Below are positions 1-8,096 of a DNA stretch of 64,000 bases, in pieces. A program made the position numbers and the translations under genes. This stretch comes from Bryobacterales bacterium (GTDB lineage: Bacteria; Acidobacteriota; Terriglobia; Bryobacterales; Bryobacteraceae): the NCBI GenBank assembly GCA_016789905.1, contig JAEUQC010000136.1, forward strand, positions 47,895-111,894, read 5' to 3'. Within the stretch, counting starts at the first letter, position 1. Every line of letters begins with the position of its first letter. A model generated the notes under the pieces. It saw nothing but the letters and a program-made list of their open reading frames with translations, did no database searches and was not told where the DNA came from.

Positions 1-223
1 GAACTACCCGCCGCTGTATCAGGCGGCGTATATGCTGGGCGGATTGCAGTTCCGCGCGCTGCATGGAGAACTGGTGGGCGCGGGCAAGATGACCGAGCGG
101 CAGTTCCACGACACGATACTGCAAAATGGCTCGATACCTGTGGAACTGGTGCGAGCGACTTTAACCAAACAGCCCGTGCAGGCGGGCCATACTTCGAACT
201 GGAAATTCTACGGACCCTTATGA
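1..223 (+). CDS. DUF885 family metallopeptidase-like protein, C-terminal fragment
   Basis: The open frame enters from the left edge (first full codon at position 2) and stops at 221-223, so only about the last 73 residues are visible. The tail, with YQAAYMLGG, an FHD-x-ILQNGS-P-VELVR stretch and a terminal NWKFYG, resembles the C-terminus of DUF885 proteins, which are bacterial HExxH-type metallopeptidase-like proteins. The catalytic part lies outside the window. The stop overlaps the ATG of the next gene (ATGA at 220-223), so it is probably the upstream member of the hydroxyproline operon. A peptidase here would fit release of hydroxyproline from collagen-type peptides, but that is inference. 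Confidence 0.7.
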   Translation, partial: NYPPLYQAAYMLGGLQFRALHGELVGAGKMTERQFHDTILQNGSIPVELVRATLTKQPVQAGHTSNWKFYGPL

Positions 224-1119
224 CAAAACCAAACTGGCACGGGGTATTCCCGGCCGCGACGACCCATTTTCACGCCGACTACAGCCACAATCTGCCGGCC
301 TTTCAAGCGCATTTGGACGCGATGATCCAGGCCGGGGTGCATGGGATGGTGGTGCTGGGATCGGTGGGCGAGAATACGGCCCATGAGTACAGTGAAAAGC
401 TGATGGTGCTGGAGGCGGCGAAAGAGGCGGTGGCGGGCCGGGTGCCGCTGCTGTCGGGGGTGGCCGAGTTCACCACGGCGACGGCGTGCCGGTATGCAAA
501 GGACTGTGAACGGCTGGGGCTGGACGGGCTGATGGTGCTGCCGGCGATGGTGTACAAAAGCGACCCGCGGGAGACGCTGGCGCATTTCCGCAGCGTGGCG
601 CGGGCGAGCGGGCTGCCGGTGATGATTTATAACAATCCGCCGGCGTATGCGACCGATGTGACGCCGGAGATGTTTGTGGAGTTGGCGGATGAGAAGACGG
701 TGGTGTCGATCAAAGAGTCGTCGGGGGACACGCGGCGGATCACGGACCTGGTAAACCTGACGGGTGACCGCTACATCCTGTTTAGCGGGGTGGACGATTT
801 GGTGTTGGAGTCTGCGGTGCTGGGAGCGGTGGGCTGGATTAGCGGATTGGTGAACGCGTTCCCGGCGGAGAACCGGGCGCTGTGGGACCTGATGCTGGCG
901 AACAAGTGGACGGAGGCGCTGGCGCTCTATCGCTGGTACACGCCGCTGCTGCATTTGGACACGCATGTGAAGCTAGTGCAGTATATAAAGCTGGCGTCGC
1001 AGGAGACGGGGCTGTGCAGTGAGACGACGCGGCCGCCAAGGCTGGCGATTGCGGGCGCGGAGCGGGAGCGGGTGTTGGGAATTATTCGCAAGGCGATTGC
1101 GACGCGGCCGGCGCTATGA
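220..1119 (+). CDS. DapA-family aldolase; probable 1-pyrroline-4-hydroxy-2-carboxylate deaminase
   Basis: 299 aa, the usual length for the dihydrodipicolinate synthase/N-acetylneuraminate lyase (TIM barrel) family. The Schiff-base lysine is K165 (in SIKESSGD) and the conserved tyrosine is Y137 (in IYNNPP). The paralogue here is assigned by context: the next four genes are an epimerase of the proline racemase family and a three-part D-hydroxyproline dehydrogenase. In that pathway a DapA-family enzyme deaminates 1-pyrroline-4-hydroxy-2-carboxylate to 2-oxoglutarate semialdehyde (LhpC/HypD role). The start is the ATG overlapping the stop of the DUF885 gene. A true lysine-pathway DapA is possible but does not fit the neighbours. 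The last pathway enzyme, semialdehyde dehydrogenase, is not in the window. Confidence 0.8.
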   Translation: MTKPNWHGVFPAATTHFHADYSHNLPAFQAHLDAMIQAGVHGMVVLGSVGENTAHEYSEKLMVLEAAKEAVAGRVPLLSGVAEFTTATACRYAKDCERLGLDGLMVLPAMVYKSDPRETLAHFRSVARASGLPVMIYNNPPAYATDVTPEMFVELADEKTVVSIKESSGDTRRITDLVNLTGDRYILFSGVDDLVLESAVLGAVGWISGLVNAFPAENRALWDLMLANKWTEALALYRWYTPLLHLDTHVKLVQYIKLASQETGLCSETTRPPRLAIAGAERERVLGIIRKAIATRPAL

Positions 1120-1997
1120 GGGTGATGGAGTATGTCGATTCGCACACGGGGGGCGAGCCGACGCGGCTGATTATCGACGGGGGCCCGGAACTGGGCCCCG
1201 GCACGATGGCGGAGAAGTTGGCGGTATTGCGGCGGGACTATGACTGGGTTCGTTCGGCGGCGGTGAATGAGCCGCGGGGGTCCGATGTGATGGTGGGGGC
1301 GCTGCTGTGTGAGCCGAATGGGGTGATTTTCTTCAATAATGTGGGCTATTTGGGGATGTGCGGGCATGGGGCGATCGGAGTGGTGGCGACGCTTGCGTAT
1401 TTGGGCCGAATCGGGCCCGGGGCGCATGTGCTGGAGACGCCGGTGGGGGCGGTGACGGCGACTTTGCATAAAGATGGCAGCGTGAGCATTGCGAATGTGG
1501 AGAGCTACCGGAAGACGAAGGGGTTGACGGTGGAAGTGGAGGGACTGGGGCCGGTGACGGGGGACGTGGCGTGGGGCGGGAACTGGTTTTTTATTGCGAA
1601 TGACCACGGGCAGCGGCTGGAATTGGCCGAGGTGGAGCGGCTGACGGAGGTGAGCTGGCGGATACGGCAGGCCGTGAACCGGGTGGCGCCGGAGGTGGAC
1701 CACGTGGAGCTGTGCGTGGGGAACCGGAACTTTGTGCTGTGCCCGGGGAAGGCGTATGACCGGTCGCCGTGCGGGACGGGAACGTCGGCGAAGCTGGCGT
1801 GTTTGGCGGCGGACGGGAAACTGCGGCCGGGGGAGGTGTGGCGGCAGGAGAGCATTGTGGGCAGTGTGTTTGAGGGGACGTATGCGTGGGCGGGCGAACG
1901 GGTGAGGCCGACGATTAAAGGGCGGGCGTGGGTGAGCGCGCATGGGAAGTTGCTGCTGGACCCGGCGGACCCGTTTATGCATGGAATACGGGCATGA
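1116..1997 (+). CDS. 4-hydroxyproline 2-epimerase (proline racemase family)
   Basis: 293 aa, about the usual length for the proline racemase family. Both catalytic cysteines are present: C82 in MCGHG and C219 in SPCGTGTS. This argues for a cofactor-independent racemase/epimerase and against trans-3-hydroxyproline dehydratase, in which the second cysteine is replaced. The N-terminal DSHTGGEPTR is a family hallmark. The predicted reaction is trans-4-hydroxy-L-proline to cis-4-hydroxy-D-proline in the cytoplasm. The gene overlaps both neighbours by 4 bp (ATGA), a sign of translational coupling. Proline racemase activity cannot be excluded from sequence alone, but the dehydrogenase and deaminase genes beside it favour hydroxyproline. 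Confidence 0.88.
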   Translation: MRVMEYVDSHTGGEPTRLIIDGGPELGPGTMAEKLAVLRRDYDWVRSAAVNEPRGSDVMVGALLCEPNGVIFFNNVGYLGMCGHGAIGVVATLAYLGRIGPGAHVLETPVGAVTATLHKDGSVSIANVESYRKTKGLTVEVEGLGPVTGDVAWGGNWFFIANDHGQRLELAEVERLTEVSWRIRQAVNRVAPEVDHVELCVGNRNFVLCPGKAYDRSPCGTGTSAKLACLAADGKLRPGEVWRQESIVGSVFEGTYAWAGERVRPTIKGRAWVSAHGKLLLDPADPFMHGIRA

Positions 1998-3022
1998 CGG
2001 CGACGCCCGACGTGCTTGTGGTGGGCGCGGGGATTGTGGGGGCGGCGTGCGCGTGGGAGCTGGCAAGAACTGGGGCGCGGGTGGAGGTGGTGGACCAGGG
2101 AATACCGGGCGGGGGGGCGACGGCGGCGGGGATGGGCCACCTGGTGGTGTTGGACGATGACCCGCTTTCCAGTTTGTCGTTGGAGCTGTGGCGGGCGCTG
2201 GCGGCGGAGTTGCCGAAAGGGGCGGAATACTGGAACTGCGGCACGTTGTGGATAGCGGCGAACGCAGAAGAACTGGCGGCGGGGCGGCGGAAGCCGGGCG
2301 TGGAGATGCTGGACGAGAAGCAGCTTTATGAAGCCGAGCCGGAGCTGCGGCCGGGGCTGGCGGGCGGGGCGCTGGCGAAGGGGGACGCGGTGGTATATGC
2401 GCCAGTGGTGACGCAATGGCTGCTGGGGCAGGCCGGGGTGCAAGTGCGGCGGGAGGCGGTGCGGGATGTGGGAGAGTTGCGGGCCGGGGCGGTGATTTGC
2501 GCGACGGGAGCGTTGACACAGAAGCTGCTGCCGGAACTGCCGGTGCAGCCGAGGAAGGGGCACCTGGCGATTACGGACCGGTATGCGGGGAAGGTGCGCC
2601 ACCAACTGGTGGAACTGGGGTACATGCAGAGCGCACATGGGCAGGCGAACGAATCCGTGGCGTTCAATGTACAGCCGCGGCCGACGGGGCAACTGTTGAT
2701 TGGTTCGTCGCGGCAGTATGCGGTGGAGACGGCGGGGATTGATGCGCATATGCTGGAGCGGATGCTGCAACGCGCGTTTGGTTTTTTGCCGTTTTTGCGG
2801 GAGTGCAGCGTGATTCGGACATGGACGGGGTTCCGGGCGTCGACACCGGACAAGCTGCCGTTGATTGGCCGGCTGCGGGACAACTTGTATATGGCGACGG
2901 GGCATGAGGGGCTGGGCGTGACGACGTCGCTAGGGACGGCGAAGCTGCTGGCGGCGGAGATATTGGGGCGGCCGGCGCCGATACCGGCGGAGCCGTACCG
3001 GCCGGAGCGATTCCATGCTTAA
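1994..3022 (+). CDS. FAD-dependent D-hydroxyproline dehydrogenase, DAO-type subunit
   Basis: 342 aa from the ATG at 1994, which overlaps the epimerase stop; an open extension to 1928 lies inside the epimerase gene and is not used. The N-terminus has a Rossmann dinucleotide motif (VVGAGIVGAACAWELA). The rest has the layout of D-amino-acid-oxidase-like flavoproteins (DAO fold), including a C-terminal TGHEGLGVTTS FAD contact region. With the small [2Fe-2S] protein and the FAD/NAD-type subunit that follow, it matches the hetero-oligomeric D-hydroxyproline dehydrogenase described in hydroxyproline-degrading bacteria. It would oxidise cis-4-hydroxy-D-proline to the pyrroline that the DapA-like enzyme deaminates. 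Confidence 0.85.
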   Translation: MTATPDVLVVGAGIVGAACAWELARTGARVEVVDQGIPGGGATAAGMGHLVVLDDDPLSSLSLELWRALAAELPKGAEYWNCGTLWIAANAEELAAGRRKPGVEMLDEKQLYEAEPELRPGLAGGALAKGDAVVYAPVVTQWLLGQAGVQVRREAVRDVGELRAGAVICATGALTQKLLPELPVQPRKGHLAITDRYAGKVRHQLVELGYMQSAHGQANESVAFNVQPRPTGQLLIGSSRQYAVETAGIDAHMLERMLQRAFGFLPFLRECSVIRTWTGFRASTPDKLPLIGRLRDNLYMATGHEGLGVTTSLGTAKLLAAEILGRPAPIPAEPYRPERFHA

Positions 3023-3224
3023 GCTGCGGCACAACGGGCGCGAGATAGAGGCGACGGAGCGGACGACGGTGGCGGCGGCGGTGCTGGGGGCGGGGGCGCG
3101 TATTGCGGGGCCGCTGTGCGCGATGGGCGTTTGCATGGGGTGCCGGATGACGATAGACGGGCGAGCGCACCAGTTAGCGTGCCAGACGCTGTGCCGGGAG
3201 GGGATGGAGGTGGAGACGCCGTGA
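3015..3224 (+). CDS. [2Fe-2S] small subunit of D-hydroxyproline dehydrogenase
   Basis: 69 aa. Cysteines are spaced C35-x4-C40-x2-C43-x12-C56, the plant-type/succinate-dehydrogenase-like [2Fe-2S] ligand pattern, with a further C60. It corresponds to the gamma/HcnA-like subunit that carries electrons between the two flavoprotein subunits. It overlaps the upstream gene by 8 bp and the downstream start by 4 bp (GTGA at 3221-3224), as expected for subunits made in fixed proportion. Confidence 0.85.
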   Translation: MLKLRHNGREIEATERTTVAAAVLGAGARIAGPLCAMGVCMGCRMTIDGRAHQLACQTLCREGMEVETP

Positions 3225-4399
3225 ACGCGTTTGACATCGCGATTGTAGGCGCGGGACCGGCGGGACTGGCGGCGGCGCGCGCGGCGGCGCGGAGCGGAAA
3301 GAGCGTGGCCGTCATTGACGACAACCCGGAGGCGGGAGGGCAGATATGGCGGGGGGCGGCGCAGATACCGTTGGCGGCGGGAGCGCGCCTGTTTGCAATG
3401 ACGCGGGTGTTTGACGTGCGGCCTGGATTCGAAGTGCACACGGCGCCGCATGGAGTGATCCGCGCGGAACGGCTGATACTGGCGACAGGGGCGCGGGAGC
3501 TGTTCCTGCCGTTCCCAGGGTGGACGGAGGCGGGGGTGGCGGGCGCGGGGGCGTTGCAGACGCTGGTGAAAAGCGGGATGGACGTGCGGGGGCGGCGAGT
3601 GTTGGTGGCGGGCAGCGGGCCGCTGCTGGTGGCGGTGGCGGCGAGTTTACGGGCGAAGGGGGCGCGAGTGCTGGGCGTGGCGGAGCAGGCGCCGCTGGGG
3701 CGGATTGTGCCGTTTCTGCTGCGGTACGCGGCGAAGTTGCCGCAGGCGACAGCGCTGCGGGCGCGGCTGTTCGGTGTGCCGTATTGGACGGGGGTGTGGC
3801 CGGTGTCGTTTGCCGCGGGACGGGTGGCGCTATCGAATGGGCGAGAATTGGATGTAGACTTTTTGGCGTGCGGGTTCGGGCTGGTGCCGAATTCGGAGGC
3901 GGCGCAGCTTTTGGGATGCCGGGTGGAAGACGGGTTTGTGGTGGTGGACAGCCGGCAGGAGACGACGGTGCGCGGGGTTTACTGTGCGGGGGAGCCGACG
4001 GGGATTGGCGGATTGGAAAAGGCGCTGGAGGAAGGGGAGCGGGCCGGAGCGGCGGCTACGGGCCAAGCGGTGCGGCCGGGGCGGACGGGGGCGTTTGTGC
4101 GGGACCTGGCGCGGGCATTCGCGCTGGACGGGCGGCTGTATGGTTTGGCGCGGCCGGAGACGTTGATCTGCCGTTGTGAGGAGGTGCCGCTGGCGGAATT
4201 AGCCATGCACCGGGAATGGCGGGAGGCGAAGCTGCAGACGCGATGCGGCATGGGCGCGTGCCAGGGGCGGATTTGCGGGCCGGTGGCGGCGCGGCTGTTT
4301 GGGTGGACGGCGTGTTCGGTGCGGCCGCCGCTGGTGCCGGTGGCCGCGGAGTGGCTGGCTACAGGCCAAAGACAACAAGAACCGGGAAGTGATCGCTAG
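3221..4399 (+). CDS. FAD/NAD(P)-type oxidoreductase with C-terminal [2Fe-2S] domain, D-hydroxyproline dehydrogenase subunit
   Basis: 392 aa from the GTG at 3221, overlapping the small subunit's stop. The frame stays open upstream to 3116, but that part overlaps the small subunit gene. Residues 9-15 form the FAD motif VGAGPAG; a second dinucleotide motif (VAGSGPLLVAVA) lies mid-protein. The C-terminal part carries C317-x-C319, C342 and C347, the BFD-like [2Fe-2S] pattern of HcnB/OoxA-type subunits. Last gene of the five-gene operon. Its 3' end overlaps the convergent gene at 4359 by 41 bp. Confidence 0.84.
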   Translation: MNAFDIAIVGAGPAGLAAARAAARSGKSVAVIDDNPEAGGQIWRGAAQIPLAAGARLFAMTRVFDVRPGFEVHTAPHGVIRAERLILATGARELFLPFPGWTEAGVAGAGALQTLVKSGMDVRGRRVLVAGSGPLLVAVAASLRAKGARVLGVAEQAPLGRIVPFLLRYAAKLPQATALRARLFGVPYWTGVWPVSFAAGRVALSNGRELDVDFLACGFGLVPNSEAAQLLGCRVEDGFVVVDSRQETTVRGVYCAGEPTGIGGLEKALEEGERAGAAATGQAVRPGRTGAFVRDLARAFALDGRLYGLARPETLICRCEEVPLAELAMHREWREAKLQTRCGMGACQGRICGPVAARLFGWTACSVRPPLVPVAAEWLATGQRQQEPGSDR

Positions 4400-5174
4400 G
4401 GAAGCGCCCATCCTTCGAATCGGTGAGCGTGGCGGCGGATTTCACTTTCCAGGGCGCGCGGAAGAGGACCCAATCGATGCGGGTTTTGCCGGGGGTGCCT
4501 TTGAAGCCGTGGAAGGTGCCTTCGGGGCCGGACTTCTTTTTGGCGGCGGTCCAGGCGTCGGTGAGCGTGGGCACGAGGGTGGAGTAGGCGGAGCTATCGC
4601 CGGCGGCGGCGTTGAAATCGCCGGTGAGGAGGAATGGGCCATCTTTTGGGAGGCGTTGCGCGATGAGGAGAGCGCCCTGGCGGCGGGCTTCTTCGTCGAC
4701 CTTGCCGCGGTGGGCGAAGTGGGTGTTGAAGCAGGTGAAACGCTTGCGAGTTTTGCGGTCTTCGAAGACGGCCCAGGTGACCATGCGGGGAAGGCTCATG
4801 CCCCAGGCGGAGGAGCCGGGCACATCGGGCGTGGGGGAGAGCCAGAAGTTGCCGGTTTCGATGGGTTGGAGGCGGTCCTTGCGGTAGAAGACGCCCATGT
4901 GTTCGTCCTCCTTGTTGCCGCGGCGGCTGAGGCCGAACCAGGCGTATTCGGGAAGTTGGGCGACGATGTATTCGCCCTGGAGGTGAAAAAGCTCCTGGGT
5001 GCCCATGACGTCGGGGCGGTGGCGGCGAACAGTGTCGATGAGAAGATCTTTGCGTTTTTCCCAGAAATCGGGGCCGTCGGCCGGGTTGGGGTAGCGGACG
5101 TTGAAACTCATGACGCGCAGATCGGCGGCGGCGAGAGGGAAGGCGAGAAGGCTTAGTAAGGCGAGGCGGAACAT
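4359..5174 (-). CDS. Exported endonuclease/exonuclease/phosphatase-family protein
   Basis: 271 aa from the ATG at 5174; the longer open frame upstream runs into the divergent M48 gene and is dropped. A short hydrophobic signal peptide (MFRLALLSLLAFPLAAADL) precedes an EEP-fold domain: MSFNVRYPNP near the start, GTQELF (metal-binding Glu), LTGDFNA (catalytic Asp/Asn) and SDHFPV (C-terminal Asp-His). Members cleave phosphodiester bonds in DNA, phospholipids or inositol phosphates; the substrate is not clear here. Secretion suggests nutrient scavenging. The start lies only 12 bp from the divergent M48 gene, so any promoters must overlap the coding starts. Confidence 0.85.
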   Translation of the reverse strand: MFRLALLSLLAFPLAAADLRVMSFNVRYPNPADGPDFWEKRKDLLIDTVRRHRPDVMGTQELFHLQGEYIVAQLPEYAWFGLSRRGNKEDEHMGVFYRKDRLQPIETGNFWLSPTPDVPGSSAWGMSLPRMVTWAVFEDRKTRKRFTCFNTHFAHRGKVDEEARRQGALLIAQRLPKDGPFLLTGDFNAAAGDSSAYSTLVPTLTDAWTAAKKKSGPEGTFHGFKGTPGKTRIDWVLFRAPWKVKSAATLTDSKDGRFPSDHFPVLVVFGL

Positions 5175-5186
5175 AGGCTCGTTACG

Positions 5187-7187
5187 ATGGTATCTAGTCC
5201 TGCCATGATTCGCCCAGTCCCGGTATCGGCCGCCTACCGCGCCAGCGTTGCGTTGGCGGCGCTGGCAATGCTGGCGACGCCGGTGCTGTATTTGGGATTT
5301 GTGGGGCTGGTGGCGGCGGGGGTGGCGGCGTGGGCGTTGGTAGGGTTGGCGTGGGTGGGGAACGCGTGGTTTTTGCTGCTGCATTTGACGGTGTTGGCGG
5401 CGGGGCTGACGGTGCTGTTCTTTTTGGGAAAAGTGTTTTTTGCGCGGCCGAGAATGGACGGGGGATTTCAGGCGATTGATTTGGCGAAGCATGAGGCGCT
5501 GGCGGGATTGATCGGGCGAGTATGTGAAGCCACGGGGGCGCCGGAGCCGGCGGAGGTGGCGGTGGACATGTCGTTGAACGGGTCGGCATCGTTGATTCAT
5601 CCGCTGCGGGGGCTGGTGAACAACCGGTATCGGTTGACGCTGGGGCTGCCGCTGGTGGCGATCAGCGATCAGCAGCATATGGCGCATGTGATTGCGCATG
5701 AGGTGGGGCATTTTTCGCAGGGCGGGGCGATGCGGGTGCGGCAGTTGATTCACTGGTCGGAGTACTATTTGAGCCGGCTGGTGGATGGGCGGGACCGGTG
5801 GGATGTGTGGCTGGCGTCGCGGCCGGATGGTGCGTCATATTTGGTGCATCTGTTCGCGTGGGCGGCGGCGTTTGGGATATGGGTGAGCCGGCGTGTGCTG
5901 CGGCTGCTGCTGCAGGGAACGCTGCTGGTGAACGCGCGAATGAGCCGGGAGATGGAGTTTCACGCGGACTTGTATGCGATACGGGTGGCGGGGACGCGGG
6001 CGTTCGCGGAGTCGGTAGAGACGTTCGCGGGAGGGAAGGCGGCGATGCAGCGGGGGTTGCGGATTGCGCAACGGGCGGAGGCCGACGGGCGGTATCCGGA
6101 GGATGTGGCGGAACTGACGGCGGAGTGTTTCGCGCGGATTCCGGCGGAGGAGAGAAGGGAACTGGCGCGGCAGGGGCGGTACACGATCGGGTTGGGATAC
6201 GATTCGCACCCGGACGATACGGACCGGCTGGCGCGGAGCGAGGAAGAACACGACGAGGGGGCGTTGCGAGAGACGGGGGCGGCGGCGCTGTTGTTCACGG
6301 ATTTCGCAGGGCTATGCCGGGCGGAGACGCGACGGTTCTTTGGAGTAGACGGCAAGGCGTGTGTGCCGGTGGCGGTGTTGATAAAAGAGGACGAAGCGCG
6401 GGACGCGCAGGACGCCGGGCGGATCGACTTTTTCGGGGCCGTATATGACGGGCCGGTGTGGCTGCGGGTGGGGGCGGTGGAGCCGGTGAGCGATGGGGAA
6501 TGGCGGGAGGCGATTGCGGCGGGGGACGAGGCGCGTGCGGCCACGCTGGGGAGTCTGCAGGAGATTGTGGGGTGCTATTCGAAGCTGGTGCGGGAGACGG
6601 TGATTCTGCGGTGGCTGGAGGCGCGCGTGGCAGTGGACTGGCGGAGGCTGGAAGTGGAGCCGTGCGAAGCGGAGGCGGCGCGGGAGCGGATGTACGCGCG
6701 GGAACGGGAGTATTGGGCGACGGTGGAGAAGTTCCACGAGACGGCGTCGCCAATCCGGCGGCGGCTGATGGCGGCGTGGGCAAGGCGAGGACGGCTGGGG
6801 CCGGAGCGCCAGACGCTGTTCGACCGGCTATTGACGGAGATGCGGGCGATGGAGGCGGCCGACGAGGCGACGACGCGGCTGGCGATTGATATCGCGGTGC
6901 TGGCGGATTTGGGAATGTCGATTAATGACAACTTGCGGAACTCGTTTTTCATGCAGACGATTCAATCGGAATTTGAGGCGGCAGTGCGGCATGCGGGTGC
7001 GTTTGAGGGACTGCTGGCGGCGGATTTATTGGCCTATGCGCGGCCGGTGCCGATGGACGAGGCGGGCGGGGTGGGGGCGTATTTGCAGACGTATGGAACG
7101 GTGCTGGGGCGGATACGGGACCGGCGATTGCGGATGATGGGGGAGTTGGCGGAGTTGGCGCTGGAGGTGGAGCGGAGGGGGTTGTAG
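5187..7187 (+). CDS. M48 family membrane metallopeptidase
   Basis: 666 aa. Two to three N-terminal membrane segments (about residues 20-85) precede the zinc site H171-E-V-G-H175; the third ligand is probably E257 in EFHAD, matching the ExxAD motif of M48 (HtpX/Ste24-type). About 300 further residues after the catalytic core have no motif I recognise, so it is much longer than HtpX (about 290 aa). A membrane protease for protein quality control or processing is likely. No good ribosome site precedes either ATG (5187 or 5205), so the start is uncertain by six codons. Confidence 0.85.
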   Translation: MVSSPAMIRPVPVSAAYRASVALAALAMLATPVLYLGFVGLVAAGVAAWALVGLAWVGNAWFLLLHLTVLAAGLTVLFFLGKVFFARPRMDGGFQAIDLAKHEALAGLIGRVCEATGAPEPAEVAVDMSLNGSASLIHPLRGLVNNRYRLTLGLPLVAISDQQHMAHVIAHEVGHFSQGGAMRVRQLIHWSEYYLSRLVDGRDRWDVWLASRPDGASYLVHLFAWAAAFGIWVSRRVLRLLLQGTLLVNARMSREMEFHADLYAIRVAGTRAFAESVETFAGGKAAMQRGLRIAQRAEADGRYPEDVAELTAECFARIPAEERRELARQGRYTIGLGYDSHPDDTDRLARSEEEHDEGALRETGAAALLFTDFAGLCRAETRRFFGVDGKACVPVAVLIKEDEARDAQDAGRIDFFGAVYDGPVWLRVGAVEPVSDGEWREAIAAGDEARAATLGSLQEIVGCYSKLVRETVILRWLEARVAVDWRRLEVEPCEAEAARERMYAREREYWATVEKFHETASPIRRRLMAAWARRGRLGPERQTLFDRLLTEMRAMEAADEATTRLAIDIAVLADLGMSINDNLRNSFFMQTIQSEFEAAVRHAGAFEGLLAADLLAYARPVPMDEAGGVGAYLQTYGTVLGRIRDRRLRMMGELAELALEVERRGL

Positions 7188-7216
7188 AGGCTGGTTCAGC
7201 GTGGCGTGTGTTTAGG

Positions 7217-8068
7217 CTACTGGACCGGATCTCTTCGGAGCTTCGTGGCGCTGGCGTCGCGATTGATGTCGAGCCACGCGACGTCGGAGGCGCTATCGGC
7301 GAAGCGCTTTTCGCCGGCGGCGAGGATGGCGGAGTCGTCCACTTTCGCAAGCGGCGTGTAGCGAGGATGGTGGGCGTCTTTGTAAGGATCGTTGCGGGCG
7401 GCGTTGTAGCAACAGATCATGGACCAGCGGGGATTTTCGGATTCATTTCGATCCGAGCGGTGCAGCATATTGGCGTGGAAGAAGACCACGTCGCCCGGAG
7501 CCATTTCGACGTGAACCAGCGGGAGGCGCGTGAGGATGGCGTCGACACGCTCGCGGTCGGCGCCGGCCTGGTCGCCGGTCAAGACATGGTCGATGCGGCC
7601 GAGGGCATGGGAGCCGGGGATGACTTGCAGGCAGCCGTTCTCTTTGGTGGCTGGGTCCACGGCTATGAAGGCGCTGGTGAGGAGCGGAGCAAGGACGCCG
7701 TTCTGATACCAGTAGCCGTAGTCCTGGTGCCAGGCCCAGGCACCGCCGGTGCGGGCGTCTTTCATGATCATCTTCGAGTGGTAGTGGTAGACCTCATCCG
7801 CGAGAATGCCTTCGGCCGATTCGACCATGGAACGGCACCGGGCGAACATGCCGTAGATGGAGTCACCGGGGTGGTTCCAGAGAGAGAGGCGGACGCGGCC
7901 GCCTTCGCCGTCGCCGCGGGAGAAGGCATGATCGTCAAGGGCTTTGTCTTCCTTGGCGGCGCGTTTGAGGAGGCTGATTTCTTCGCTCGAAAAGAAGCCG
8001 CGGGCGAGGACGTAGCCGTCCTGCGCGTAGGCCGCGAGTTGCGTTTTGGTGAGAGGGCCGTTCGCCAT
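7217..8068 (-). CDS. Phytanoyl-CoA dioxygenase (PhyH) family protein
   Basis: 283 aa, typical length. The 2-oxoglutarate/Fe(II) dioxygenase signature is present: H114-x-D116 (in WHQDY) and distal H203 (in MLHRS), followed by an arginine (NPRW) for 2-oxoglutarate. The YGYWYQNG and PGSHALGRIDH segments are typical of bacterial PhyH proteins. The substrate cannot be told; bacterial members hydroxylate many small molecules. The gene is divergent from a Gfo/Idh/MocA oxidoreductase with only 28 bp between starts, so the two may share regulation and act on one metabolite. Confidence 0.88.
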   Translation of the reverse strand: MANGPLTKTQLAAYAQDGYVLARGFFSSEEISLLKRAAKEDKALDDHAFSRGDGEGGRVRLSLWNHPGDSIYGMFARCRSMVESAEGILADEVYHYHSKMIMKDARTGGAWAWHQDYGYWYQNGVLAPLLTSAFIAVDPATKENGCLQVIPGSHALGRIDHVLTGDQAGADRERVDAILTRLPLVHVEMAPGDVVFFHANMLHRSDRNESENPRWSMICCYNAARNDPYKDAHHPRYTPLAKVDDSAILAAGEKRFADSASDVAWLDINRDASATKLRRDPVQ

Positions 8069-8096
8069 GTCAGATGTGATGATACTGTGATTGGCT

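Noticed and set aside
927..2905. Long minus-strand frames across the hydroxyproline operon
   Set aside because: Pro/Arg/His-rich shadows of plus-strand genes with catalytic motifs and coupled starts.
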